Made by a program: the position numbers and the translations under genes. A DNA stretch of 64,000 nt from Thalassovita taeanensis (lineage in GTDB: Bacteria; Pseudomonadota; Alphaproteobacteria; Rhodobacterales; Rhodobacteraceae): positions 18,671 through 82,670 of the forward strand of contig NZ_FOEP01000018.1 in the NCBI RefSeq assembly GCF_900110775.1, in the 5' to 3' direction. Positions 52,168-60,215 of this stretch are shown here, in pieces. The number at the start of each line of letters is the position of its first letter. The stretch's first letter is position 1. The notes below the pieces were generated by a model. That model had not been told where the DNA came from. It ran no database searches and saw only the letters and a list, made by a program, of their open reading frames with translations.

Positions 52168-52182
52168 GGTATTGTAAATACC
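52168..52182. promoter_or_regulatory. NsrR-like operator palindrome
   Basis: GGTATTGTAAATACC is a perfect 6-3-6 inverted repeat. Its core GTATTGTAAATAC agrees with the published NsrR core GYATTTNAAATRC at all but one position. It lies 25 bases before nsrR and 50 bases before the divergent globin gene, so one site could serve both directions. NO release of NsrR would then induce the globin-dnrN-nnrS-nnrU run. Confidence 0.6.
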
Positions 52183-52206
52183 TATTCAGAGTGGAGATCA
52201 ACGCAG

Positions 52207-52623
52207 ATGCGCCTCACCTCCTTCACCGACTATGGCCTGCGCATGCTGATGCGTATGGCCAGCGAGCCCGAGCGCGCCTATTCCTCCGCCGAACTGGCCG
52301 ATGAGTTCGGCCTGTCGCGCAATCACCTCGCGAAAATCATGCAGCGGCTGTCCCGCGGCGGATTGATCGAGACGCGACGCGGTGGCGGCGGTGGCGCCGT
52401 GCTCGCAAAGTCCGCGAGCGAGATCGGCCTCGGCGCAGTCGTGCGGTTGCTGGAGGAGGGTCAGCCGCTCGTCGAGTGCTTCGCGGCCGACGGGGGCGAT
52501 TGTTCGATTGATGGACAGTGCCGCCTCAAGGCACGGCTCCGCTCCGCGGAGGCTGCGTTTCTCTCGGATCTCGACGGATCCACGCTTGCCGACATCGCTC
52601 TGAAACCCGCCCGCGCGGCCTGA
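52207..52623 (+). CDS. nsrR: NsrR, NO-sensing Rrf2-family repressor
   Basis: A 138-residue Rrf2 regulator with N-terminal MRLTSFTDYGLRMLMRMASE, winged-helix recognition region FGLSRNHLAKIMQRLSRGGL and three cysteines in VECFAADGGDCSIDGQCRLK that hold the NO-sensitive Fe-S cluster. The start at 52207 matches the usual NsrR N-terminus, and GTGGAG lies upstream. It faces the NO-detoxification run across the palindrome described above. IscR is less likely given the cysteine spacing and context. Confidence 0.9.
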   Translation: MRLTSFTDYGLRMLMRMASEPERAYSSAELADEFGLSRNHLAKIMQRLSRGGLIETRRGGGGGAVLAKSASEIGLGAVVRLLEEGQPLVECFAADGGDCSIDGQCRLKARLRSAEAAFLSDLDGSTLADIALKPARAA

Positions 52624-52801
52624 ACCTGCGAGACGAGAGACCGACTTGATTGCAACCCTCACACCCCAGGAAAGACGCATCGGCCTGGGCCTGTCGGTCG
52701 CGATGGCCATGCTCGGCCTTGATCCTGGGCTTGGTGCCCGTCTTTCCCGTGCTCGGCCATGGAACGTGGCACGCCTGGAGCGCGATCGGCGGAGAGTCGG
52801 A
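52624..52801 (+). pseudogene. Possible frame-shifted remnant before ccoS
   Basis: No intact gene is present. One frame reads IATLTPQERRIGLGLSVAMA and another, entered just after it, reads LILGLVPVFPVLGHGTWHAW and stops at the ccoS start. The second looks like the C-terminal membrane end of a small integral membrane protein, with a GHxTWH pattern I recall from DUF2189-type proteins. A single frameshift would join the two. Confidence 0.3.
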
Positions 52802-52972
52802 ATGACGGCCCTGCTGGTGCTGATACCCGTTTCCATCGGCATGGGATTGATCGGCCTTGGAGCATTCATCTGGGCCACGCGCCACCAACAGTTCGACGAT
52901 CTCGAAGGCAATGCATGGCGGGTCATTGGCCAAATGGAAACCGAAGACGAGAAAGGAAAGCCCGATGACTGA
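52802..52972 (+). CDS. ccoS: CcoS, cbb3 oxidase assembly protein
   Basis: A 56-residue single-span membrane protein starting MTALLVLIPVSIGMGLIGLG, followed by AFIWATRHQQFDDLEGNAWR. The helix and the short D/E-rich Q(F/Y)DDLEG tail are the CcoS signature. CcoS is needed for heme and copper loading of cbb3 cytochrome oxidase. No ccoN, ccoG or ccoI is nearby. The ATG is preceded by GGAG. Its end overlaps the next gene by eight bases. Confidence 0.85.
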   Translation: MTALLVLIPVSIGMGLIGLGAFIWATRHQQFDDLEGNAWRVIGQMETEDEKGKPDD

Positions 52973-53207
52973 TTGGCTCCCCACGCTGAAGACAGCAACC
53001 CCGCAGGAAGGCTATGACCTTGCGGTCAAGATGGCGCGCGTCGCGGTAAAGATGACGCAGCCCGATGCCGATGTGCGCGACAAGCTACGCCCGATCTATG
53101 CCGAGGACGCCAATGCACTGATCGCATCGAGCCAGATCGTGGCCACGCATTTTGCAACAGTAGCCGCAGCTAACGACTACTGGAGGGCGCCAGATGTCGA
53201 CGATTGA
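52965..53207 (+). CDS. Small hypothetical protein between ccoS and DUF6522 genes (80 aa)
   Basis: A soluble helical protein, MTDWLPTLKTATPQEGYDLA followed by KMARVAVKMTQPDADVRDKL and a C-terminal NDYWRAPDVDD. GAAAGGAAAG lies before the ATG and the start overlaps the ccoS stop, so translation is probably coupled. I do not recognise the family. It overlaps the DUF6522 gene by 14 bases and travels with NO/microaerobic genes here. Confidence 0.65.
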   Translation: MTDWLPTLKTATPQEGYDLAVKMARVAVKMTQPDADVRDKLRPIYAEDANALIASSQIVATHFATVAAANDYWRAPDVDD

Positions 53208-53484
53208 ACGGAAAGGAAGCGGCTTTATCGTGCCTGCCGACTTGCTGGCGAGTGCCTTCGGTCTGAGCGAAGCCGCAGTTCGGCAGGGCATGCGAACGAA
53301 CAGGATCACATCCCAGTCGGAGACAGGCGTGGGCGAGGACGACGGCCGCTGGAGGCTGACCTTCTTCTATCAGGAACGGGCCGTCCGGTTCGTTGTCAAT
53401 GGGCACGGCCAGGTGTTGAAACGTGCCGGTTTCCCGGTCCGCCGGAGAACGGCGCAGGGAACACCAGCCACAACAGGATCTTGA
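53194..53484 (+). CDS. DUF6522-family protein (96 aa)
   Basis: A small soluble protein with GSGFIVPADLLASAFGLSEA, MRTNRITSQSETGVGEDDGR and WRLTFFYQERAVRFVVNGHG, which agrees with the DUF6522 family often coded near nnrS and cytochrome oxidase genes. Function is unknown. GGAGG lies before the ATG, and the start is inside the end of the previous gene. It is the last gene of the nsrR-side run. Confidence 0.75.
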   Translation: MSTIERKGSGFIVPADLLASAFGLSEAAVRQGMRTNRITSQSETGVGEDDGRWRLTFFYQERAVRFVVNGHGQVLKRAGFPVRRRTAQGTPATTGS

Positions 53485-54480
53485 AGAAAGTGGCATGCGT
53501 GCCGATGTCCCGCCTTTCGAGGTTATGGCACACACCGTCTGGCATGGAGACGTCCGGAAATGAACGGGAAGATGCGACGCAACGTGGAGTGCGTCGGAGA
53601 GTTCCGTCCGGCGACCGAACGCATAAACATCGTCTGAATTGATCATCAGCTCGTCTGGGACGTGACCGAGATCATCGTCGACATGGCCCTCGAACTCGAC
53701 GACGCAGAGATCGCAGCCGCGATATTGCGCACGAACGCAATACTTTTCGAACTCGAATCGAGCCGTGACCTACTTGGATACGCCGGCATGACTTCACGTA
53801 TCTTGAGATATTCCTCGGGCGGCGGGAAGGCATCTAGTCGCCAGCCCGGCAGCCTCCAATTCTCATGGACGCGCGTGGGACAAGCCATGGACGGGCCTTG
53901 AAAGCCTTACGTCGTTGGCTTCCCTGCGCCGGGGATGAACTGGCGTGGAGATGATGGGGATGTGGTGCTCGCAGCAGCCTCCTGCCCCCGGTGGCCCTCG
54001 GGGTTCGTCAATATCGGCTCAATCGAGATAACCATGCCGGGCGTTAGCACCGTGCCGATACCCGGCGAGGGCATTGTGACCCCCGTGAATATCAGAAGCC
54101 GCCGCTGGACCCTTGAAGTCTTTGGGACTAATGAGAAATGCCCGTTTGGTCGTGTCCAGGCAATCCGGATTGAAGTCACCGTCGCCGCTTTTGAATCGGC
54201 TGCGTCAGGAATATGGTGCTTGTTTTTTTAAGGCTTGCACGGTTTCCAGAAAGTCCGATGCTTCTCGTTCGCGAAGGAATGCGGATCCTTAATCCGTCAG
54301 AGTCCGGGAGGGGATTGGGGGCGTCGTTGACACAGACGCCTCTTTCTACTAGCCACCCAATGTTGCCTGCGCGATGGCGTCATGCTGGCCGCACCCATCT
54401 TTCCTTTCCGAAATCCGTCCTGAACGCCCGGACGTGTCTCCTGCAGTGCGCTGCGGGAGCCATCCTTGTTAGGTGACGTC
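53485..54480. other. About 1 kb without a convincing gene
   Basis: Several short open frames exist on both strands but none has good start signals and natural composition throughout. The best rightward one, 53662-53901, starts MTEIIVDMALELDDAEIAAA and could be a relic or a small gene. On the minus strand around 54,000-54,100 the string GTVLTPGMVISIEP resembles the C-terminal part of M24 (prolidase/creatinase) peptidases, which suggests a decayed copy. The stretch looks like a degraded junction. Confidence 0.4.
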
Positions 54481-55434
54481 ATGAGTCAAGCTCTGATCCT
54501 GAACCGCGCCGCCGCGCCCGTCTTGTCGACCACGAACATCGGCATGATCTTCATGGCGTTTGCCATGCTGCTTCTCCCGGTCGGAGACACGTTCGCCAAG
54601 ATCCTGACCGACGTAATTGGGCCTGTTGAAGTGACCATGTGGCGCCTGCTGGCGCAGGGTCTCTGCCTGCTGCCGGTCGTGGTTCTGTTGCGTCGCCAAT
54701 TGCGCGGCGCGATGTTCTCGCCGGTCGTCGCGCTGTCCGGCCTGCTGGTGATGATCACGCTGACGAGCCTCGTGACCGCGTTCTCGGTCATGCCGATCGC
54801 CACTGCCATCGCGATCTTCTTCGCTGAGCCGCTGATCCTGACGCTTTTGGCCGGCCCGCTGCTGGGCGAGGTCGCGGGGCCGCGCCGCTACGCCGCTGTG
54901 AGCGTCGGGCTGGTGGGCGCACTGATTGTCATCCGGCCCGGCTTTTCCGAATTTGGTCTGGCCACGCTGCTGCCGCTCGTCGCGGCAACGGCCTACGCGC
55001 TCAATATGATCGTGCTGCGTCGCGCCTGCGCCACCCGCTCGGGGCTCACGGTGCAATGCGGTGCGACGGTTTACGCCGCGATCGGCATGGTCGTCGTCGT
55101 GGGCGTTCTGTACGCCGCTGGTGGCATCGAATTGGCGCCTCTGATGCGGCCCGCATGGACCTGGGGCGCGTTTCTCGGTTGCGGCGCCTTCGCGGCGGCA
55201 AGCTTTGTGCTTATCGCTGAAGCGTTCCGCCATGCCGAGGCCACCACTCTGGCGCCGTTCCAGTATCTGGAGATCGTCGGCGCCACGGCCGCCGGGTTCT
55301 TCGTATTTTCGGAATTCCCCGATGGGCTTACCTGGCTCGGCGTCGCGATCATTCTCGGCTCGGGCGCCTACATCGTCCACCGTGAACGTCAGCAAGATGC
55401 ATGCGTCCCGCGCCGGCGGCGTGGCGGGCGCTGA
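54481..55434 (+). CDS. EamA-family (DMT) transporter
   Basis: A 317-residue membrane protein with about ten helices in two EamA halves: MIFMAFAMLLLPVGDTFAKI and ALFFAEPLILTLL-like segments (IAIFFAEPLILTLLAGPLLG) in the first, and LLPLVAATAYALNMIVLRRA with FQYLEIVGATAAGFFVFSEF in the second. The family exports or imports small metabolites; the substrate cannot be told. The ATG at 54481 has AGGTGA five bases upstream. The gene stands alone and converges with the TauE gene. Confidence 0.87.
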   Translation: MSQALILNRAAAPVLSTTNIGMIFMAFAMLLLPVGDTFAKILTDVIGPVEVTMWRLLAQGLCLLPVVVLLRRQLRGAMFSPVVALSGLLVMITLTSLVTAFSVMPIATAIAIFFAEPLILTLLAGPLLGEVAGPRRYAAVSVGLVGALIVIRPGFSEFGLATLLPLVAATAYALNMIVLRRACATRSGLTVQCGATVYAAIGMVVVVGVLYAAGGIELAPLMRPAWTWGAFLGCGAFAAASFVLIAEAFRHAEATTLAPFQYLEIVGATAAGFFVFSEFPDGLTWLGVAIILGSGAYIVHRERQQDACVPRRRRGGR

Positions 55435-55469
55435 AATCTCAGCTGGGCGGCTGATCGCCGCCCGCGGAC

Positions 55470-56222
55470 TTACATGACGAAGAAGGCGACAGTCATTGAC
55501 GCGCCGACCAAGGTGATGAACCCGCGCAAAAGATCGGTGCGCACGATCCGGCGGCTCAGCCTCGCGCCGACATAGCCACCCGCCATCGCACCCAGCGCCA
55601 TGACGGCGGCCTGTTCCCAAGCGATGAGATCGGCCCAAACGAAGGCAGCGGCTGAAACAAACGACAGGACCGCCGCCATGACGTTCTTCAACCCGTTCAT
55701 CCCGTGCAGATCCACATGTCCCAAAAGGCCGAACGTCGCCAGCAGCATGATCCCCAGCCCTCCGTTGAAATAGCCGCCAAAGATCGACACGGCGAGGATC
55801 GCGGCGCCCGACAGCACCGGACCGGCAATCCCGTCCCCCCGTTGGCGCAGGAGCATCAGCAGCTTCGGACCGACGGCAAACAGTGCGGTAGCCAGCATCA
55901 AGAGCCAAGGCACGATCCAGAGGAATGTCTCCCCCGGTGTCACGATGAGCAGCAGCGCGCCGAGAATGCTGCCCAGAGCGGCAAGACAGAGGATTGCGCG
56001 AAGTCCTAGCGTCCCTTCTGCACGCATGTCGCCTCGGAACCCCCAGGCGCTGCTCATGTACCCTGGCAGCGCGCTCAGGGTCGCGGTCGCATTCGCGGCG
56101 ACGGGTGGCACGCCAACATAGATCAGCGCGGGCAGGCTCAAAAACGTTCCGCCGCCCGCGACGGCGTTGAGCAGCCCCGCCGCAGTCCCGGCAAGGCAGA
56201 GCAAGAGCAAGTCGGTCACCAT
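55470..56222 (-). CDS. TauE/SafE-family permease
   Basis: A 250-residue protein with about eight helices and the TauE/SafE features AGLLNAVAGGGTFLSLPALI near the N-terminus and GGYFNGGLGIMLLATFGLLG in the second half. The family moves sulfite, sulfoacetate or related organosulfur anions. ATG 56222 is used because it begins the first helix and AGGA lies nine bases upstream; the longer frame has an unlikely N-terminus. It diverges from the GntR gene, which probably controls it. Confidence 0.87.
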   Translation of the reverse strand: MVTDLLLLCLAGTAAGLLNAVAGGGTFLSLPALIYVGVPPVAANATATLSALPGYMSSAWGFRGDMRAEGTLGLRAILCLAALGSILGALLLIVTPGETFLWIVPWLLMLATALFAVGPKLLMLLRQRGDGIAGPVLSGAAILAVSIFGGYFNGGLGIMLLATFGLLGHVDLHGMNGLKNVMAAVLSFVSAAAFVWADLIAWEQAAVMALGAMAGGYVGARLSRRIVRTDLLRGFITLVGASMTVAFFVM

Positions 56223-56304
56223 GGCGCACATCCTGTTTTTGGTTTGCGCAAGCCCTTGCACCAGTTTCAAATGGTCTGCAAATTGGTTCACAAAGGGGAC
56301 ACTC

Positions 56305-56985
56305 ATGGCGCGACGGTCTGCGACGGAAATCCACCCAGAGATGCTGACCATCCTGATGGACCTGACGCCCGGCGAGCGGCTTCCGTCCGAACGAGAGTTG
56401 GCCGCACGGTTCGACTGTTCCCGGCAAACCCTCAGGGCGTGTCTCGCCGGGCTGGAAAAAGACGGTGAGGTCTGGCGACATGTTGGTCAGGGTACGTTTC
56501 GCGGCGCGCGCCCGCGCCATATGCCAGTACGCGAAACGCTCCTGATCGAGGGGGCCACACCGCCCGATGTCATGCAGGCGCGCATGCTGCTCGAACCGAT
56601 GGTCGCGGCCGAGGCGGCGCGTCTCGCTGACGCAAGCGACGTGGCGCTTTTGCGCGAAAAGGTCGGAGCCGGGCGCTCAGCCCGCGACCGGGCCGCCTGC
56701 GAACAGGCGGATGACGCGTTTCACCGGGCGCTTGCGCAGATTTCCGGCAATCCTATCCTATCCGGGTTTCTGAACTACCTCTCCGGGGTCCGCCGCCGGG
56801 TCGCCTGGCAGCGGGAATGGGAACGGACCTACCGGCGCATCGGAACACAAACGTTTCAGACCTTGCACAGCGATCAGCACTGGCGGATCGTCGACGCAAT
56901 AGAAAGTCATGATCCGGTGGCGGCGCGCGCGTTCATGACGGAGCATCTAGAAACGATCATGACGGACATGTCGGTGGACGGCTGA
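56305..56985 (+). CDS. GntR-family regulator, FadR subfamily
   Basis: A 226-residue regulator. The N-terminal winged helix is LTPGERLPSERELAARFDCS followed by RQTLRACLAGLEKDGEVWRH; the C-terminal helical FCD ligand domain has the metal-type histidine region DDAFHRALAQISGNPIL. AAAGGGGA stands six bases before the ATG. It diverges from the TauE permease. Between them ACCA-N8-TGGT (within CACCAGTTTCAAATGGTC) is a possible binding site. The effector is unknown. Confidence 0.87.
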   Translation: MARRSATEIHPEMLTILMDLTPGERLPSERELAARFDCSRQTLRACLAGLEKDGEVWRHVGQGTFRGARPRHMPVRETLLIEGATPPDVMQARMLLEPMVAAEAARLADASDVALLREKVGAGRSARDRAACEQADDAFHRALAQISGNPILSGFLNYLSGVRRRVAWQREWERTYRRIGTQTFQTLHSDQHWRIVDAIESHDPVAARAFMTEHLETIMTDMSVDG

Positions 56986-57332
56986 CCGTGACAGGCGCGA
57001 TCCTCCGCGCGGGGCAATCATTGTCCGCTTTTGGTGCACTCGGAATGTGGCGATCAACCCCTGCATGCGTTCGAGCGGCTGCTCGTTACCCCGGAGGACG
57101 AGGTCGAGCTTGAACCGTGGGTACGATAGCATTCAGTCGCCTACGTTGCTGTGAGACTCGCCACTGAGAAGGGTGGGGGAGAGAAATCCGCATCGCAACG
57201 CGTCGGTGATGCCTGCTTCGCCAGACCGGTCACTTGGGCGTGGGCCAGTCGCGAAAGAGCAAGCGAATGGACGCGGATAGCGCCCCTCCCCGATGCAGCG
57301 GAGGGGCAGGTGGCCCGGCCCTACCCCCCGGA
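56986..57332. other. Gene-free stretch
   Basis: No open frame with natural composition and a ribosome site is seen on either strand. A 61-codon minus-strand frame at 56947-57132 overlaps the end of the GntR gene and has no start signal. No clear repeat or hairpin stands out. Confidence 0.4.
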
Positions 57333-57710
57333 TCAGGTCAGCGCCCGGCTCCGCCATGCGATAACAGCAATCGCCCCCCAGATGGTACTGCGCAGCGCCA
57401 TGGCAAAGACAGTCCGCATCTCGTATGCGCCACCCCGGGTGACGTGCAGGCCGAAGCCCGCGAAGACCAGTAGCGTTGCTGCAAATATCGCGAGTGAAAG
57501 CGGAAAGGCCCATCGAAGCCCCAGCCAAAGCCCAAGACCTGCGATAACATAGGCCAGCCCGGCGGCAGTGTTGAACCACAACACGAACGGAACGACGGCC
57601 CCCATGTCGAGCGCGCCCAGAAGGGTCGTGATGCCGGAAAACACAGTCGCGACGCCGAAGACGGTAGCAACCCCACCAGCAATGCGGGGCAGCAATAGCG
57701 GCCTAGTCAT
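57333..57710 (-). CDS. Small four-helix membrane protein (125 aa)
   Basis: The protein starts MTRPLLLPRIAGGVATVFGV and has four hydrophobic segments, including PFVLWFNTAAGLAYVIAGLG and FPLSLAIFAATLLVFAGFGL. GAGGGG stands seven bases before the ATG, which lies inside the last codons of the TetR gene, so the two are co-transcribed. It may be a DoxX- or DUF-type membrane protein, but no defining motif is visible. Confidence 0.7.
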   Translation of the reverse strand: MTRPLLLPRIAGGVATVFGVATVFSGITTLLGALDMGAVVPFVLWFNTAAGLAYVIAGLGLWLGLRWAFPLSLAIFAATLLVFAGFGLHVTRGGAYEMRTVFAMALRSTIWGAIAVIAWRSRALT

Positions 57711-58317
57711 GGGACATCCCCTCGCTTTCACGCATCAACGCCACCTGGAAATCGAAGAGCCGCAGGCCCTCCCGAACGAGAGAAAACCCACGTGCGCCCA
57801 GCGTCCAACGGATGGCGACCCCCTGCACCAGCGACGTCATGAGGATGGCAATATCCTCCGGGCTGACGTCTCGGCGCAGATCGCCCTGCGCTTGGCCTTC
57901 CCGGATCGCGGCGACAAGACGCCCCTGAAACATGCCCAGAAGGTCCTGAAACACGTCGCGAAGGCCTTCATTGTCCACCTGCAACTCACGCGAGAACAGG
58001 ATCGACGGCAGCGCAGGCGTTTTCGAAATGGCCGTCAGTTGCGCACCGACCAGCGCCTTCAGGCGCGCGTACGGCTCGCTCGCCCCGACCTCGGCTGCGG
58101 CCCAGTCACGCTGCAACTGGCCTGCGATATCTTCGGCCACCGCCAGCCAGAGCGCGCCCTTGGTGGGAAAATGTCGGAAAATCGCAGGCTGACTGATGCC
58201 GATGGCGCGTGCGACATCCGTCGTGCTCAGCCGGTCCGGTCCGATCTCATCGGCCAGTCGCAGCACCTCGGCCACGATCTGTGTCTTCCGATCTTCCGCG
58301 CTTTGACGGCCCGACAT
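57703..58317 (-). CDS. TetR/AcrR-family regulator
   Basis: A 204-residue repressor with an N-terminal helix-turn-helix (LSTTDVARAIGISQPAIFRH followed by FPTKGALW) and a helical ligand-binding C-terminus. It diverges from the cytochrome b561/RND operon across the inverted repeat at 58329-58350, which lies only twelve bases before its own ATG. It probably represses both itself and the efflux genes until a toxic compound binds. Confidence 0.9.
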   Translation of the reverse strand: MSGRQSAEDRKTQIVAEVLRLADEIGPDRLSTTDVARAIGISQPAIFRHFPTKGALWLAVAEDIAGQLQRDWAAAEVGASEPYARLKALVGAQLTAISKTPALPSILFSRELQVDNEGLRDVFQDLLGMFQGRLVAAIREGQAQGDLRRDVSPEDIAILMTSLVQGVAIRWTLGARGFSLVREGLRLFDFQVALMRESEGMSHD

Positions 58318-58328
58318 GTATCACCTCT

Positions 58329-58350
58329 TGTTAGTTATAACTCACTAACA
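58329..58350. promoter_or_regulatory. TetR-type operator
   Basis: TGTTAGT and ACTAACA form a perfect seven-base inverted repeat around TATAACTC (22 bases in total). It lies between the divergent tetR and cytochrome b561 genes, 12 and 63 bases from their starts. Length and symmetry fit TetR/AcrR binding sites. Confidence 0.65.
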
Positions 58351-58413
58351 TACACTGTTGGTAACCGCAACCTCTATCCCGAGTCGCGCACCCTGACCGA
58401 AAGGACCCCTGCC

Positions 58414-58911
58414 ATGCCGGCCTCAAACGCCTCCACCGGCTATTCCCGCCTGCAGATAGCACTTCACTGGCTCGTCTTCGCGCTCATTGCTCAGCAATAC
58501 ATCTTCAAGGATGCGATGTCGGCTACCTGGGACCGCATCACTGATGGGCTGGAGGCAGGGTTTGACCCGCTCGTGCTGGCCCATGTGGCGGGCGGTGCGC
58601 TGGTGATGATCTTCGCGCTGTGGCGGCTGACCCTGCGCACCCGGCGTGGGGTGCCCCAGGCGATCGAGGCCAGCAAGGTGCGAGGCATTCTCGCGAAGCT
58701 CACCCATGTCGGGCTTTACGCGCTGATGATCCTGATGCCGGTCAGCGGGTCCGTCGCGTGGTTCGGCGGGGTCGAAGCCGCAGCGAAGGGGCACAATGTG
58801 TTAAAGATTGTCCTGCTGGCGTTGGTCGCCCTGCATGTGGTCGGCGCGCTCTACCATCAGTTCGTGTTACGTGACGGTACGCTGGCGCGGATGCGCCGGG
58901 CACAGGGCTGA
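58414..58911 (+). CDS. Cytochrome b561
   Basis: A 165-residue four-helix membrane protein. Histidines sit in RLQIALHWLVFALIAQQYIF, VLAHVAGGALVMIFALWRL, KLTHVGLYALMILMPVSGSV and ALHVVGALYHQFVLRDGTL, the two-heme pattern of bacterial cytochrome b561. It may carry electrons between quinone and superoxide or another acceptor. AAGGA is eight bases before the ATG. It is the first gene of the operon with the RND pump, five bases upstream of the adaptor gene. Confidence 0.9.
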   Translation: MPASNASTGYSRLQIALHWLVFALIAQQYIFKDAMSATWDRITDGLEAGFDPLVLAHVAGGALVMIFALWRLTLRTRRGVPQAIEASKVRGILAKLTHVGLYALMILMPVSGSVAWFGGVEAAAKGHNVLKIVLLALVALHVVGALYHQFVLRDGTLARMRRAQG

Positions 58912-58916
58912 ACCCC

Positions 58917-60215
58917 ATGCGCCTCGCTCCCCTCCTTGCCTTGCCACCCATCGCGCTCGGCATCGCCGCGGCGGTCTGGATGATCGCCTCGGCCCCCGGA
59001 CCGGACCAGATCGACGGAGGGGCGCCCGCCCTGCCTGTCCGGGTGATGACCGTCGCGGCGGATGAAATCCGCCCGACCGCCACGGCCTGGGGCAACCTGC
59101 GGGTGGCCGACACCTGGGTCGCCGTTGCAGAGGTGCAGGGCGAGGTGATCTGGCGACACCCTGACCTCGAACCCGGCCGCCTGATCCCCGAGGGCACCGA
59201 AGTACTGCGGATCGACCCCGCTGATTACGAATTGGCGTTGGCGCAGTCGCAGGCCGATCTCGCAGTGCTGGAGGCCGAGGGGGCGCAACTGACCGCCGAG
59301 GCTGCCAACACTGGCCGCATCCTCGAACTGGAACGCGCCCGGCTGGCGCTGGCCGAGGCCGATCTGACGCGCACCCGGACCTTGACCCAACAGGGCACCG
59401 TCCCCCAATCGCGCGCCGACGAGGCCGAGCGCGCCACGCTTCTGGCACGCCGCACGGTGGCCGAGCTTGAGAACACTTTGGCCCTGATCCCGTCGCGTGA
59501 AGAGCGCATCGGTGCCCAATCCGCGCGGACGCAAGCCGCCATCGACCGAGCGCGCCGCTCGCTCGACCGCACGACCCTGACGACACCGTTCGACCTCCGG
59601 GTCAATGAGGTAAATTCAGAGCTTTTTCAGACGGTCGCCCCTGGGCAGGTGGTGATCCGCGGCAACGGGATCGCGGCGGCCGAGGTCGTGGCGCATCTGC
59701 CGATCGACAGCTTTCGACGACTGCTAGGAAGTGCGCCGGAGGGCATCACCCTAACCGACATGATGCGCGACATACCCGCGACGCGGATCGAGGTGACGCT
59801 CAGCCCTCTGTCGGACCCGAGACAGATTTGGACCGCCCGTGTGGACCGGATCGAGGGCGCGCTGGATGCCCGCGCACGCACTGTACCGGTCGTGGTAATT
59901 GTTGATGATCCCTACGCGGGCGCAGACCCACCCCGACGCCTGCCACTGATGCCCAACATGCAGGTACAGCTTTCGTTTTCGGGCGCCTCCATTGCTGGAA
60001 TCATCGCGATCCCCGAGGTGGCGCTGCATGGTGGCTTTGTGCGTATCCTTGGCCCCGACGACCTGCTGGAATTGCGGCCGGTCACCGCCACCTTCGCGCA
60101 GGAGGGCCGCGTTATCATTACAGACGGCCTTTCCCCTGGCGACCGCGTGGTGATCGACGACCTTGCGCCGGCCATCCCCGGCATGGCCCTGACCCCGGTC
60201 GAGGCCCCACAATGA
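58917..60215 (+). CDS. RND efflux periplasmic adaptor (MFP)
   Basis: A 432-residue membrane-fusion protein. An N-terminal hydrophobic anchor (LLALPPIALGIAAAVWMIAS) is followed by a lipoyl half-motif (GEVIWRHPDLEPGRLIPEGT), a long alpha-hairpin (about residues 105-205) and a second half-motif (TTPFDLRVNEVNSELFQTVA) leading into beta-barrel domains. It would connect the RND pump with an outer-membrane channel, which is not coded here. The stop overlaps the pump gene by four bases. Confidence 0.9.
   Translation: MRLAPLLALPPIALGIAAAVWMIASAPGPDQIDGGAPALPVRVMTVAADEIRPTATAWGNLRVADTWVAVAEVQGEVIWRHPDLEPGRLIPEGTEVLRIDPADYELALAQSQADLAVLEAEGAQLTAEAANTGRILELERARLALAEADLTRTRTLTQQGTVPQSRADEAERATLLARRTVAELENTLALIPSREERIGAQSARTQAAIDRARRSLDRTTLTTPFDLRVNEVNSELFQTVAPGQVVIRGNGIAAAEVVAHLPIDSFRRLLGSAPEGITLTDMMRDIPATRIEVTLSPLSDPRQIWTARVDRIEGALDARARTVPVVVIVDDPYAGADPPRRLPLMPNMQVQLSFSGASIAGIIAIPEVALHGGFVRILGPDDLLELRPVTATFAQEGRVIITDGLSPGDRVVIDDLAPAIPGMALTPVEAPQ

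Noticed and set aside
53646..53888. 80-codon minus-strand frame
   Set aside because: Ser/Arg/Ala-rich tail and lies opposite a more natural rightward frame; no start signal.
54469..56520. 683-codon open frame on the minus strand
   Set aside because: It is Arg/Asp/His-rich, low in hydrophobic order, and antisense to the clear EamA gene and in another frame of the TauE gene; a high-GC shadow.
56947..57132. 61-codon minus-strand frame after the GntR gene
   Set aside because: It overlaps the regulator's 3' end, lacks a ribosome site and has no recognisable motif.
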